Shown here: piece after piece, positions 16,317 through 24,905 of the stretch
How the letters are laid out: every line of letters begins with the position of its first letter
How positions within the stretch are numbered: position 1 is the stretch's first letter
Source: Gammaproteobacteria bacterium
GTDB lineage: Bacteria; Pseudomonadota; Gammaproteobacteria; Chromatiales; Chromatiaceae
Direction: 5' to 3'
DNA length: 38,903 bases
Assembly (NCBI GenBank): GCA_020445205.1
Contig: JAGRHA010000212.1
Coordinates: 1-38,903 of the forward strand
The notes under the pieces: generated by a model
Database searches by the model: none
What the model saw: the letters and a program-made list of their open reading frames with translations, nothing else
Told to the model about the DNA's origin: nothing
Translations under genes and position numbers: made by a program

Positions 16317-17204
16317 TCACTCCGTATAGCCCAACGACACCAGACTGGCCTCGTCACTCGACCAGCTCTTCTTCACCTTGATCCATACTTCGAGATGAAC
16401 GCGCGTCTGGAAAAAGCTGTTCATGGCCTTGCGTGCGGCCGTCGCCGTCTGCTTCATCGCCTCCCCGCCCTTGCCAAGCAGGATCGCGCGTTGGCTTTCG
16501 CGTTCCACCCAGATCACCGCGCCGATGTCGTAACGGCCGTCGTGTTCTTCAAAACGCTCAATCTCGACCGTCACGGAGTAAGGCAGTTCGCGGTGGTACC
16601 GCCGAATCAACTGTTCACGCAACAGCTCGGCGGCAAAGAAACGTTCGGAACGGTCGGTGATCTGATCCTCGGGAAAGATCGCCTCACCTGCGGGCAGGCG
16701 TGACAGTACACTCATGACAAGCGCATCCGCGTTGTCGCCATCGCGTGCTGACACGGGGATCACGTCGACGAACGGGTGACGCGACGAAAGCGTTTCCAGA
16801 AACGGCAGCAGCGCTTCCTTGGGCGTCACCAAATCGACTTTGTTGACAACGGCGATCGCCGGGATGCCCGCGTTGCGAATGGCGTCAAGCACGCGTTCGT
16901 CTTCACCCGTCCACACGAGCGCCTGAATGACGAAGACGACGACGTCGACATCCAACAGGGCCGTATGCGCCGTACGGTTGAGATACTGATTCATCGCCTT
17001 GCCGCCGCGCTCGTGGATTCCCGGCGTGTCGACGAACACGATCTGACCTTCGGGTCGACTCAGTATTCCGAGGATGCGGTGCCTCGTCGTCTGCGGCTTG
17101 TGCGACGTGATGGCGAGCTTCTGTCCCAGCACGCGGTTGAGCAACGTCGATTTGCCGACATTGGGTCGCCCGACCAGTACGGCATAGCCAGAACGATGGG
17201 TCAT
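16317..17204 (-). CDS. era: GTPase Era
   Basis: 295-residue essential GTPase that binds the 3' end of 16S rRNA during 30S maturation. G1 is GRPNVGKS (12-19), the switch I region is TSHKPQTTRHRI, G3 is DTPGI (59-63) and G4 is NKVD. The C-terminal KH domain ends with RAILLGKGGEAMKQTATAARKAM-type sequence, split here by the G-x-x-G loop GKGG. The ATG overlaps the rnc stop (ATGA), as in many proteobacteria, so rRNA processing and 30S assembly genes are translationally coupled. Confidence 0.96.
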   Translation of the reverse strand: MTHRSGYAVLVGRPNVGKSTLLNRVLGQKLAITSHKPQTTRHRILGILSRPEGQIVFVDTPGIHERGGKAMNQYLNRTAHTALLDVDVVVFVIQALVWTGEDERVLDAIRNAGIPAIAVVNKVDLVTPKEALLPFLETLSSRHPFVDVIPVSARDGDNADALVMSVLSRLPAGEAIFPEDQITDRSERFFAAELLREQLIRRYHRELPYSVTVEIERFEEHDGRYDIGAVIWVERESQRAILLGKGGEAMKQTATAARKAMNSFFQTRVHLEVWIKVKKSWSSDEASLVSLGYTE

Positions 17205-17869
17205 TGATTACCTGCCTCCAACTGCTTGAGCATGGCTTTGGCCGCGGCTTGCTCGGCCTTTCGCCGACTGCTACCCCGACCTTCCACATCGGGCGCCAGC
17301 CCCGTGGAGCAGGACACGCGAAACGTCTGATCGTGCTGATCGCCGGCGACGCCGACGACATCATATTGCGGCAGCGGTCGACCGAGCGACTGCAGATGTT
17401 CCTGCAGCCGCGTCTTGGGATCTTTGCGTTGAATTTCCGGGGTTGGATCAGCGAGTCGCGCACCCAGCAAGCGACGGATCAGCGCGCGTGCCTCGTCGAG
17501 GCCGCCATCGAGATACACGGCGGCAATCACCGCCTCCAGCGCGTCGGCAAGGATGGAGTCACGCGACTGCCCACCGCTGCGCAACTCACCCGCCCCCAAG
17601 CGCAGAATCTGGCCGAACTCGAGCTCGCGCGCGATTGCGGCGAGGGTTTCGCGTTTCACCAGATGCGCGCGCATGCGGCTCAGCTGTCCCTCGTTGGCGT
17701 CGTCGACCGAGCGGAACAGGTTTTCCGCGACCTCGAAGCCGAGGATCGCGTCACCGAGAAATTCGAGGCGCTCGTTGTTCCGCGCGCCCAGGCTCCTGTG
17801 CGTCAACGCACGTTCGAGCAACGACGCATCTTTGAATTCGTACCCGATCCGCCGCTGCAGTCGCCTCAT
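17201..17869 (-). CDS. rnc: Ribonuclease III
   Basis: 222-residue double-strand-specific endoribonuclease for rRNA precursors and mRNAs. The signature NERLEFLGDAILG (32-44) contains E36 and D40 of the first metal site; the second acidic cluster lies in DALEAVIAAVYLDGG. A C-terminal double-stranded RNA-binding domain begins near residue 150 (KTRLQEHLQSLGRPLPQYDV) and ends with SRRKAEQAAAKAML. Its ATG overlaps the stop of the DUF4845 gene. Rnc often autoregulates through a hairpin in its own leader; no such hairpin is obvious here because the leader is coding sequence. Confidence 0.96.
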   Translation of the reverse strand: MRRLQRRIGYEFKDASLLERALTHRSLGARNNERLEFLGDAILGFEVAENLFRSVDDANEGQLSRMRAHLVKRETLAAIARELEFGQILRLGAGELRSGGQSRDSILADALEAVIAAVYLDGGLDEARALIRRLLGARLADPTPEIQRKDPKTRLQEHLQSLGRPLPQYDVVGVAGDQHDQTFRVSCSTGLAPDVEGRGSSRRKAEQAAAKAMLKQLEAGNQ

Positions 17870-18249
17870 GGTGGGGGGAAATTCGCGGATTCCGAGAATG
17901 TCATGACGATGTACACGTTTCCAGCGACGGGCTTGCGAATCTCATAATCGACGGCGAAAAGCGTACCGCCCTTCTCTTTTCGAATCTTGATGGCGTTGTT
18001 GTCGAAATCGTAGACGCTGTTGATCTTCAACCGCTTGGTGAACGACTTCTTCATCTCCGACGGTGTCATCTTGCGCACCTCGCGGTCGTTCTCCATGTTC
18101 TTGAGAACCTGCCTGATCGAGTAGTTCTCAAGGTACGTGGGCACCATCTTGATACCGATGAGCATGAAAAACACCAGGATCGCGAGCACGATGAGCCACG
18201 ACATCATGGTCATTCCGCGCTGGTTGTGGGCGACTGAGATTGGCTGCAT
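17866..18249 (-). CDS. DUF4845 family membrane protein
   Basis: 127 residues. The N-terminus HNQRGMTMMSWLIVLAIL is followed by one hydrophobic helix (about 15-33) and a short conserved KMVPTYLENYSI segment; the remaining 80 residues form a soluble domain. This pattern and the position between lepB and rnc match the DUF4845 proteins of Pseudomonas and relatives. The beginning resembles a prepilin-like N-terminus (QRGMTMMSWLIV), but the leader is not followed by the usual glutamate at position 5, so pilin processing is doubtful. Function is unknown; linkage with signal peptidase suggests the envelope. Confidence 0.8.
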   Translation of the reverse strand: MQPISVAHNQRGMTMMSWLIVLAILVFFMLIGIKMVPTYLENYSIRQVLKNMENDREVRKMTPSEMKKSFTKRLKINSVYDFDNNAIKIRKEKGGTLFAVDYEIRKPVAGNVYIVMTFSESANFPPP

Positions 18250-18282
18250 GACGCTGTTCCTACGATTGACCTTCCTAGTGTA

Positions 18283-18297
18283 GCGGCACCTTGCCGC
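18283..18297. repeat. Short hairpin between lepB and the DUF4845 gene
   Basis: A six-base perfect inverted repeat, GCGGCA and TGCCGC with a three-base loop, sits in the 68-base gap between the lepB stop and the DUF4845 start. No T tract follows on either strand, so it is unlikely to be a strong intrinsic terminator. It could stabilise an mRNA end or act in processing between the two genes. With so GC-rich a genome, chance is also possible. Confidence 0.3.
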
Positions 18298-18317
18298 GTG
18301 AGCTTAGACGACGGCAA

Positions 18318-19166
18318 TCAATCGTTACCGATGCCCCCGATCCGGCTCAGGGCGATGAAGCCCGAGCGCTGCCAATCCCAGCTCAGCCAGACAAAAAAGG
18401 CCTTACCGACCAGATTCTCCTCCGGGACGAATCCCCAACAGCGCCCATCGTTGCTATCGTCGCGGTTGTCACCCACCATCAGGTATTTGCCCTCCGGCAC
18501 GGTCACTTCGCGGTAGCCGAGAAAACCGCACGAGGGGCTGAAATCCGCGGCCAGCGGGTTGACCAGGATCGAATGCTCGACTTCGCCGAGTTTTTCGCGC
18601 GCCTCGATCGACCCGATGGCACGCATGCCCGAACCTTCAGGCTGATAGGGCCCTATCACTTCAGCCGTCTGCGGTTCGCCATTGATGAACAGTGTCTTGT
18701 TCTGATAGCGCACGCGGTCACCCGGCAAGCCGACCACGCGTTTGATGTAGTCGAGGCGCGGATTGACCGGCCAACGGAAAACCACGATGTCGCCACGCTG
18801 CGGCTCGCCGACGTCGATCAGCTTGGTCTTCGTGACAGGCATACGAATGCCATAGGCGTACTTGTTGACCAGGATGAAATCCCCGACGAGCAGGGTCGGC
18901 ATCATCGAGCCCGATGGGATGCGGAACGGTTCGACGAGGAAAGCCCGCAGCAGCAACACGATCAGAAAGATCGGAAAGAACGAGCGCGCGTACTCGACGG
19001 TCGTCGGTATCTTCTGCTCGTCGTCGGGCTTGCCCTTGGCCAGTCGGTATGCAAACCAGACCACCCCCGAGACGATTGTCGCCAACGCCAGGGCCTGCTC
19101 GATACCGAATGCGATGACCACCCAAACCAGCAGGGCGAAGAAAGCCAAGATCAAAGTAGACTGCAT
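18318..19166 (-). CDS. lepB: Signal peptidase I
   Basis: 282-residue inner-membrane protease that removes signal peptides from exported proteins. Two N-terminal helices lie at about 3-21 and 24-41, with a third hydrophobic stretch at 62-76. The catalytic serine is S87 in IPSGSMMPTL and the general-base lysine is K142 in DYIKRVVGLPGD. The C-terminal VPEGKYLMVGDNRDDSNDGRCWG region is the usual box E. The start at 19166 puts the first helix at the N-terminus and has AGGGA just upstream. It directly follows lepA, an arrangement shared with E. coli and Pseudomonas. Confidence 0.95.
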   Translation of the reverse strand: MQSTLILAFFALLVWVVIAFGIEQALALATIVSGVVWFAYRLAKGKPDDEQKIPTTVEYARSFFPIFLIVLLLRAFLVEPFRIPSGSMMPTLLVGDFILVNKYAYGIRMPVTKTKLIDVGEPQRGDIVVFRWPVNPRLDYIKRVVGLPGDRVRYQNKTLFINGEPQTAEVIGPYQPEGSGMRAIGSIEAREKLGEVEHSILVNPLAADFSPSCGFLGYREVTVPEGKYLMVGDNRDDSNDGRCWGFVPEENLVGKAFFVWLSWDWQRSGFIALSRIGGIGND

Positions 19167-19223
19167 ATTATTCCCTGGAGATCGATGGGGCGCCCCGGCG
19201 CGGTGTCCACGCACACAGACCCA

Positions 19224-21029
19224 TTAGTTGTCTTTGCCAACCTGCAGCACGGCAAGGAAGGCCTCTTGTGGGATTTCGACCTTACCTACCTGTTTCATGC
19301 GCTTCTTGCCCGCCTTCTGTTTTTCCAGCAGCTTGCGCTTGCGGGTCACGTCACCACCATAACATTTCGCGGTCACGTTCTTGCGCAACGCCTTCACCGT
19401 CGACCGCGCGATGATCTTGCTGCCAATCGCTGCCTGGATAGCGACCTCGAACATCTGCCGCGGTATGATCTCTTTCATACGTTCCGTCAGCTCACGACCG
19501 CGCGACTCGGCATTGTCGCGGTGCACGATCAGTGACAGCGCATCGACGCGTTCGCCGTTGATCAGGATATCGAGCTTGACGAGCGACGCCGTCTGGAAGC
19601 GTTTGAACTCGTACTCGAACGAGGCATAGCCGCGGCTGACCGATTTCAGCCGGTCGAAGAAATCCAGCACGACCTCGTTCATCGGCAACTCGTAAACCAG
19701 TTGCACCTGGCCGGCCAGATACTGAAGGTTCTTCTGCACACCGCGCTTTTCGATGCACAGATTGATCACGTTACCTAGGTGATCCTTGGGCACGAGGATA
19801 TGCGCCTCGATAATCGGCTCGCGCACCTCGCGGTACTTGCCTTGATCGGGCAACATCGCCGGGTTTTCGATCTGCAGCACACTGCCGTCGTTCAATGCCA
19901 CCTCGTAGACCACGGTCGGCGCTGTCGTGATCAGGTCGAGGTCGTATTCGCGTTCCAGTCGTTCCTGCACGATCTCCATGTGCAGCATGCCGAGAAAGCC
20001 GCAACGAAAACCGAAACCGAGCGCCTGTGAGGTCTCCGGCTCGTAATGCAACGCAGAATCGTTGAGTTTGAGTTTCTGCAGCGCATCGCGAAACGCGTCG
20101 TAATCGTCCGAGCTGATGGGGTACAGGCCGGCGAAGACACGCGGTCGGACCTCGCGGAAACCTGGCAGTGCTTTGTCCGCCTTGCGGTTCTCCAGCGTCA
20201 GCGTATCGCCGACCGGTGCACCGTCGATGTCCTTGATGCCGGCGATCACGAAACCCACCTCACCCGTACCGAGTTGGGATTTATCGAATCGCTTGGGGGT
20301 GAACACCCCGACCTTCTCCACCTGGTAGACACGCCCGGTCGACATCACGCGCATCTTGTCTTTCGGACGCAGCGCACCGTTGACGACGCGGATCAGGGAG
20401 ATCACGCCGACGTAGGCATCGAACCACGAATCGATGATCAGCGCCTGCAGCGGTGCATCGGGATCGCCCTTTGGCGCAGGAATATTGGCAACCAGTGCTT
20501 CGAGCAACTCCGGAATACCGAGGCCGGTCTTCGCGCTGACACGCAGCGCGTTGTCGGCCTCGATGCCGATGATCTCCTCGATCTCGGTGCACACACGTTC
20601 GGGTTCGGCCGACGGCAGGTCGATCTTGTTCAGGACCGGTAGCACCTCGAGTCCCTGTTCGATCGCCGTATAGCAGTTCGCCACGCTCTGCGCCTCGACG
20701 CCTTGCGCGGCATCGACCACGAGCAGCGCACCCTCACAGGCCGCTAGCGATCGCGACACTTCGTAGGAGAAATCGACGTGTCCCGGGGTGTCGATGAAAT
20801 TCAGCTGATACGTCTCGCCATTGGCCGCCGTGAAGTCGAGCGTGACGGATTGGGCCTTGATCGTGATGCCGCGCTCACGCTCGAGATCCATCGAGTCGAG
20901 AACCTGTGCCGCCATCTCACGTTCGCTGAGGCCACCGCACACCTGGATGAACCTGTCGGCGATCGTCGATTTGCCATGATCGATGTGCGCAATGATCGAG
21001 AAATTGCGGATGTGGCTGAGGTCGGTCAT
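19224..21029 (-). CDS. lepA: Elongation factor 4 (LepA)
   Basis: 601-residue ribosome-associated GTPase that influences translocation and 30S assembly. G1 is AHIDHGKST, followed by switch [13 protein letters not shown]3 DTPGHVDF and G4 NKIDLP. The LepA-specific C-terminal domain ends with [22 protein letters not shown] (shared family block, shown as positions about 560-582), K/R-rich as expected. Full length, no oddities. Its upstream region contains an intrinsic terminator 35 bases before the ATG, so either it has a promoter of its own or transcription is attenuated before it. Confidence 0.97.
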   Translation of the reverse strand: MTDLSHIRNFSIIAHIDHGKSTIADRFIQVCGGLSEREMAAQVLDSMDLERERGITIKAQSVTLDFTAANGETYQLNFIDTPGHVDFSYEVSRSLAACEGALLVVDAAQGVEAQSVANCYTAIEQGLEVLPVLNKIDLPSAEPERVCTEIEEIIGIEADNALRVSAKTGLGIPELLEALVANIPAPKGDPDAPLQALIIDSWFDAYVGVISLIRVVNGALRPKDKMRVMSTGRVYQVEKVGVFTPKRFDKSQLGTGEVGFVIAGIKDIDGAPVGDTLTLENRKADKALPGFREVRPRVFAGLYPISSDDYDAFRDALQKLKLNDSALHYEPETSQALGFGFRCGFLGMLHMEIVQERLEREYDLDLITTAPTVVYEVALNDGSVLQIENPAMLPDQGKYREVREPIIEAHILVPKDHLGNVINLCIEKRGVQKNLQYLAGQVQLVYELPMNEVVLDFFDRLKSVSRGYASFEYEFKRFQTASLVKLDILINGERVDALSLIVHRDNAESRGRELTERMKEIIPRQMFEVAIQAAIGSKIIARSTVKALRKNVTAKCYGGDVTRKRKLLEKQKAGKKRMKQVGKVEIPQEAFLAVLQVGKDN

Positions 21030-21064
21030 TGCGGTGCGGTACTGCGGCTGGGTCCTGGCGGATG

Positions 21065-21097
21065 AAAAAACGGAACTTCCCGGTGGAAAGCTCCGTT
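21065..21097 (-). terminator. Intrinsic terminator between glutaredoxin-like gene and lepA
   Basis: Read on the minus strand, an AACGGAGCTT arm (21097-21088) and an AAGTTCCGTT arm (21078-21069) form a ten-base stem with one mismatch around a short C/G-rich loop. A run of six T residues follows immediately (21070-21065). This is the standard shape of a rho-independent terminator on the minus strand. It should end transcription arriving from the rpoE-degP-glutaredoxin unit, or attenuate a transcript starting just upstream, before lepA at 21029. Confidence 0.75.
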
Positions 21098-21104
21098 CAG
21101 GCTT

Positions 21105-21121
21105 CCTCCCGATTTGGGAGG
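21105..21121 (-). repeat. Second hairpin upstream of the lepA-side terminator
   Basis: Perfect six-base inverted repeat CCTCCC/GGGAGG with a five-base loop, lying just before the intrinsic terminator on the minus strand. In RNA the 3' arm GGGAGG looks like a Shine-Dalgarno sequence buried in the stem. Flanking CAG and CTG triplets can lengthen the stem across a small bulge. Together with the terminator it makes a compact two-hairpin element in the 111 bases between the glutaredoxin-like gene and lepA. Confidence 0.5.
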
Positions 21122-21140
21122 CTGACGTTAAGCGCCGGAA

Positions 21141-21389
21141 TTATAACGAATTGACCGGGTCTCCGAAATACCGGGAAAGACGCTGCAGATCCGGTCGCAA
21201 TTCGCATACGAGTTCGTCGTCTGCGAGCAGCACCGGCACCCGCAGGCCGTATTCCTCTCGCCACGCGGAATCCGCGTCGACGTCCCGCCAATCGATCCGC
21301 TCCGCCTGTTCAGGCCAGCCGCGAAACAATACGGCCGCCAACTCCTCGCAGAGATGGCAGCCGTTGCGGTAGTAGAAGACCGTTGACAC
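21141..21389 (-). CDS. Glutaredoxin-like thioredoxin-fold protein
   Basis: 82 residues with a glutaredoxin fold of the DUF836 type. The redox motif is C11-H-L-C14 in RNGCHLCEELA; this CHLC form is typical of the family. RVPVLLADDEL (50-60) supplies the cis-proline loop. There is no signal peptide, so it is cytosolic. The start is a GTG at 21389, seven bases after the degP stop. It is the last gene before an intrinsic terminator, so it is probably transcribed from the sigma-E operon. Its substrate is unknown. Confidence 0.85.
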   Translation of the reverse strand: MSTVFYYRNGCHLCEELAAVLFRGWPEQAERIDWRDVDADSAWREEYGLRVPVLLADDELVCELRPDLQRLSRYFGDPVNSL

Positions 21390-21396
21390 GCCGTCG

Positions 21397-22839
21397 TCAG
21401 TCGCCCAGGCGCAAGGCGAGGAACAACGGGCTGTCGGCGCGCTTGATCAGCACGGCGACCGTGCGCTTGTCGCCGGCCCGCTCGATCAACTCTCGTAGGT
21501 GTGCGGCATCTTTGACATCGACACCGTCGAACATCAGCACGATGTCGCCGCGGCGCATACCGGCTTCCTGGGCAGGGCCCGGAGACACCCCACCGACCAG
21601 CGCGCCGCCGGATTCATCCAGGCCGAGCTCCTCCCGCACCTTGGAATCGATATCGATCACCGACAATCCGAGCTGCTCGATCTCGTCGGGAGCGGCTGGT
21701 TCGGGGGACTTGCCACCGGCCTGCTGCTCGCCTTCATCGAGACGGCCGACAACGATCGACATGTCGCGCTCTTTACCATTGCGCAAAACCTTGAGCGACG
21801 CTTTTTCGTCGACGCGGCTTGTACCGACGAGCGGCGGCAACTGGCTCGAGTTGAGCAGACGACGACCGTTGAACTCGACGATCACGTCGCCGACTTTCAG
21901 GCCCGCCTTGTCGGCCGGCGAACCCGCCATGACGCGCGACACGAGCGCACCGTGCGGCTGGTCCATGCCAAAGGTCTCGGCGAGATTGCGGTCGACGTCC
22001 TGGATCAGCACGCCGAGATAGCCGCGTGCGACACTGCCGTGTTCACGCAGCTGGTCGGCGACGTTCATCGCCAGCTCGATCGGAATCGAGAACGACAGCC
22101 CCATGAAGCCACCCGTGCGACTGTAGATCTGCGAGTTGACCCCGATCACCTCGCCATCCATGTTGATCAAAGGTCCGCCCGAATTGCCCGGGTTGATCGC
22201 GACATCCGTCTGGATGAATGGAACATAGTTCTCGCTCGGCAGGCTGCGGCCTTTCGCGCTGACGATGCCCGCCGTCACCGTGTGGTCGAAACCGAAGGGC
22301 GAGCCGATTGCCAGCACCCATTCACCCACCTTGAGATCGCTGCTCTTGCCGATTTTTACCGTCGGCAGGTTCTCGGCATCGATTTTGATCAAGGCGACAT
22401 CGCTGGCCTTATCGGATCCGATGACCTTGGCTTCGTAGCTGCGGCGGTCGCTGAAGCGCACCTGTACCGAGTCGGCATCCGCGACCACATGGTGATTGGT
22501 AAGAATGTAACCATCCGACGAAACGACGAAGCCGGAGCCCAACGACTGGCTCTCACGTTCACCGAAGTCTTCCATGCCTTCACCGAAGAAGTGCTTGAAG
22601 AGTTCGCTGAACGGGCTGTCCTCCGGCAGGTCCGGCATCGAGAAGCCTTTCGGCATGCGACGATGCACCTGCGTCTTTTGTTCGCTGCTGATATTGACGA
22701 CCGCCGGGCTATTGGTTTCGGCAAGCACGGTGAAATCCGGCAGAGCACGCGCCTGCACGCTGCTCGCAGCAAGCAGCGCACCGATCAGCATCAAGCCGCC
22801 GAACCAAGACTGACAATTCGGTTTAGCAAGTTTGTTCAT
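21397..22839 (-). CDS. degP: Periplasmic serine protease/chaperone DegP (MucD)
   Basis: 480-residue HtrA-family protease that degrades misfolded envelope proteins. A signal peptide spans residues 1-30 (ending SSVQA). The catalytic triad is H117 in TNHHVV, D147 in SDVALIK and S220 in GNSGGPL. Two PDZ domains follow, around 265-360 (GYLGVLIQDV; GSPADKAGLKVGDVI) and 385-475 (ALVGGVSPGPAQEAGMRRGDIV). The ATG overlaps the rseC stop (ATGA). As mucD in Pseudomonas, it lies in the rpoE operon, so its synthesis rises with envelope stress. Confidence 0.96.
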   Translation of the reverse strand: MNKLAKPNCQSWFGGLMLIGALLAASSVQARALPDFTVLAETNSPAVVNISSEQKTQVHRRMPKGFSMPDLPEDSPFSELFKHFFGEGMEDFGERESQSLGSGFVVSSDGYILTNHHVVADADSVQVRFSDRRSYEAKVIGSDKASDVALIKIDAENLPTVKIGKSSDLKVGEWVLAIGSPFGFDHTVTAGIVSAKGRSLPSENYVPFIQTDVAINPGNSGGPLINMDGEVIGVNSQIYSRTGGFMGLSFSIPIELAMNVADQLREHGSVARGYLGVLIQDVDRNLAETFGMDQPHGALVSRVMAGSPADKAGLKVGDVIVEFNGRRLLNSSQLPPLVGTSRVDEKASLKVLRNGKERDMSIVVGRLDEGEQQAGGKSPEPAAPDEIEQLGLSVIDIDSKVREELGLDESGGALVGGVSPGPAQEAGMRRGDIVLMFDGVDVKDAAHLRELIERAGDKRTVAVLIKRADSPLFLALRLGD

Positions 22840-23360
22840 TCGCTTTTCCTGACTCCTAGCGATAGGTCGGCCGCAACTGCCGTGGACAGACTGCCTGGCG
22901 ATATTGCGGGAGCTCGCCCGGTCACGCGCAGCAACCGGACCTGATCGTCGCCTTTCTGAGTGCGACCGAAAGTCGAGGCACGCACGATGGTGAGGGCAAC
23001 GATCATGCCGAGTAGACCACCCAGGACGGCGCCGAGTTCCGACGTCCAGTCCAGCGCGAGCCCGATCCTCTCGCCCAGGACGGCACCGCCAATCAATCCA
23101 GCGAGGGGCGCACCGTAGACGAGAAGCGACGCATGTTGCAGTACCTGTTCATCGAGCCCAACGACCACCTGGTCACCGCGACGCACACCCAGGGTATTGG
23201 GCAGGCGGATGATCTGACGGCGTTTCGGAAACCAATCTGCCAGCAGGGCCGTACCGCAGCCCTTGCCGGCACTGCAACTGCCGCAGGCCGACTGGCGGAT
23301 GATCTCGACGTCGACGAGATCGTTGTCGATTGCGACGACGCAGGCAGTCTGCTCGATCAT
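22836..23360 (-). CDS. rseC: RseC/MucC family membrane protein
   Basis: 174-residue inner-membrane protein of the RseC family, encoded in the sigma-E operon and, in E. coli, linked to reduction of the SoxR iron-sulfur cluster. Cysteines C26, C29 and C35 lie in SACGSCSAGKGCGT, a likely metal or cluster site. Two transmembrane helices lie at about 76-96 and 107-126. The start at 23360 overlaps the rseB stop (ATGA) and gives MIEQTACVVAID, the usual beginning; the longer frame adds residues without similarity. The stop overlaps the degP start. Confidence 0.9.
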   Translation of the reverse strand: MIEQTACVVAIDNDLVDVEIIRQSACGSCSAGKGCGTALLADWFPKRRQIIRLPNTLGVRRGDQVVVGLDEQVLQHASLLVYGAPLAGLIGGAVLGERIGLALDWTSELGAVLGGLLGMIVALTIVRASTFGRTQKGDDQVRLLRVTGRAPAISPGSLSTAVAADLSLGVRKSE

Positions 23361-24322
23361 GGTGCTGTCGCCTGGATGTGCTGCGTGAACCACTGCAACG
23401 TTTTCACCGGGACTTCGCCAACCACGATCACCTCGTGGTTGGCCACGAGGCGACCCACTGCCCGTGCCGCGCCCAGCTTCTTGACCCCCTTCAACGCATC
23501 GCCGCGCGCAGGCTGCACGTACACTGACACGTTTGCGAGACCGTCGGAGAAGATGAAGTGCTCGCGTACTCCCTCGGCGACCCCACGCCAGCGATGGACA
23601 TGCAACTGGTAGCCCGGCGGCAGGCTGGAGAATGACCAGCCCGGTTGCGCCAGGCGCTCATCCGGGATCGCACGCTCCTCGCCGGCTCGTGCACGCTGCA
23701 TCGCTGAAATGTCACGCTCGATCGGGGTGATCGAGCCTTCCGTCTTGAGTTCGACGAACATCATCTGCGACAAGGTGTTGCCGCGCTCGTCGAACATCAC
23801 TGTACGTAATGGCAAGCTGGTCACGCTATCGATGAAAAGCCGATAACCGAAGCGCAGATCGTCCTTGGGTTCGATGAGGACCTGCAATGTGTCGCGGCCG
23901 GCGACACGCTCAGGTTCCAGCAACGCCATGCGATAAAACTCGGACAACTGACTGGCGTTGACGGCACGTAGCGGCGAGAAAGAACTGTCACCGGCGCGCC
24001 GCCGTACATTGATGTGCTGATCGCGCTCGGGCGCCAGGCACGCCACGGCCTCTTCACTACGGATGACCTCGCGCTCTTTTCCAGTCAGCGATACCAGACG
24101 CTCTTTTTCCGCACCGCCGTCCACACGATGCACAAGGTACAAAGCGTCGAGGTGATCACCCGCCTGGACGACAAAATGTCCTTCGTAATCACGCTGACGG
24201 ACCGCATCACTCATGCGGTCGAGCAATTGCATTGGCGACAGGTCGTCTGCCGCGACAGTGACTGAGCTACCCAGCAACACCGCGGCCACGAGGCCGCCCC
24301 AGCGCACCTCAGCGTGCACCAT
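23357..24322 (-). CDS. rseB: Sigma-E regulatory protein RseB/MucB
   Basis: 321-residue periplasmic protein that binds the periplasmic tail of RseA and shields it from DegS until displaced by lipids or lipopolysaccharide. A signal peptide covers residues 1-25 (VTVAA, then DDLSPMQLLDRM). The N-terminal lipid-binding-like domain (about 26-210) contains YEGHFVVQAGDHLDALYLVH, and a small C-terminal domain (about 225-318) contains LPPGYQLHVHRW, both typical. The start overlaps the end of rseA by 14 bases. Confidence 0.93.
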   Translation of the reverse strand: MVHAEVRWGGLVAAVLLGSSVTVAADDLSPMQLLDRMSDAVRQRDYEGHFVVQAGDHLDALYLVHRVDGGAEKERLVSLTGKEREVIRSEEAVACLAPERDQHINVRRRAGDSSFSPLRAVNASQLSEFYRMALLEPERVAGRDTLQVLIEPKDDLRFGYRLFIDSVTSLPLRTVMFDERGNTLSQMMFVELKTEGSITPIERDISAMQRARAGEERAIPDERLAQPGWSFSSLPPGYQLHVHRWRGVAEGVREHFIFSDGLANVSVYVQPARGDALKGVKKLGAARAVGRLVANHEVIVVGEVPVKTLQWFTQHIQATAP

Positions 24323-24893
24323 AGCTCACGAAGCCGATGTGCGGCACGGGACCATTGACGCCAGTGCGGCCGCCGAATTCGTGATGTTCGATGACCAGTC
24401 GGTTGAGGCGATCTTCGAGATCGGGATCCAACGCCTGCCAACGCCCCGCGCCCGCGCCCACACTGCCATCGCCGGCTGCCGGACCCGCCGCGACCAACTG
24501 CGGGGAGACGACCGGCAGCGACGGTGCCATCGCCACGCTTTGCGGCGCCAGGGGCTCGGGCTCGATCAGGCGCGGTGCGACCATGACCGCGGCAGCCGCC
24601 ACCGAAGCGGCAACCGCCAGCCCCGCTGCAGGCCGCATCCAGCGCGCGCGCTGTCTGGCCGGTGGGGCCATGATGGTCGGTTCGTCGCGCAGCGCCGTGT
24701 GCACCGCATCCGCCACCGACACGATCCTTGCCGATTCATCCCGCATCAGATCGCCGATGAGGCGGTAGCGGCCGTAGGTATCGAGCGCCGGCTTGCCGTC
24801 CTCCAACAGATTGGACACGGTCCGACGATGGGCTTCCTGGGGGACTTCGCCGTCGAGGAGCGCCGAAATGCTTTCACCATCAATCTTATTCAT
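24309..24893 (-). CDS. rseA: Anti-sigma-E factor RseA/MucA
   Basis: 194-residue single-pass inner-membrane anti-sigma factor. The cytosolic sigma-binding domain (1-70) begins with ESISALLDGEV and contains YGRYRLIGDLMRDE (40-53), the classic RseA/MucA segment. A transmembrane helix spans about 87-109, and a proline-rich periplasmic tail ends in the segment that should bind RseB. The final residues (GFVSYGAR) do not show the plain YVF- or YQF-type DegS-activating tail of outer-membrane porins, nor would that be expected here. The gene follows rpoE by 12 bases. Confidence 0.92.
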   Translation of the reverse strand: MNKIDGESISALLDGEVPQEAHRRTVSNLLEDGKPALDTYGRYRLIGDLMRDESARIVSVADAVHTALRDEPTIMAPPARQRARWMRPAAGLAVAASVAAAAVMVAPRLIEPEPLAPQSVAMAPSLPVVSPQLVAAGPAAGDGSVGAGAGRWQALDPDLEDRLNRLVIEHHEFGGRTGVNGPVPHIGFVSYGAR

Positions 24894-24905
24894 TGCCAGA
24901 TTCTC

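Noticed and set aside
18200..18249. Prepilin-like N-terminus of the DUF4845 protein
   Set aside because: The position after the putative cleavage site lacks the conserved glutamate, and the gene context is lepB-rnc rather than pilin genes.
21065..21121. Tandem hairpins considered as a guanidine-II (mini-ykkC) riboswitch
   Set aside because: The loops do not carry the required ACGR sequence, and the second hairpin with its T tract is an ordinary terminator.
21499..22944. A 481-codon open frame on the plus strand opposite degP
   Set aside because: It is a mirror of degP codon bias; its translation is rich in Arg, His and Asp with no domain pattern, and degP is a certain gene. Similar antisense frames at 7303-8520, 18291-19535, 32303-33805 and 3792-4832 were left out for the same reason.
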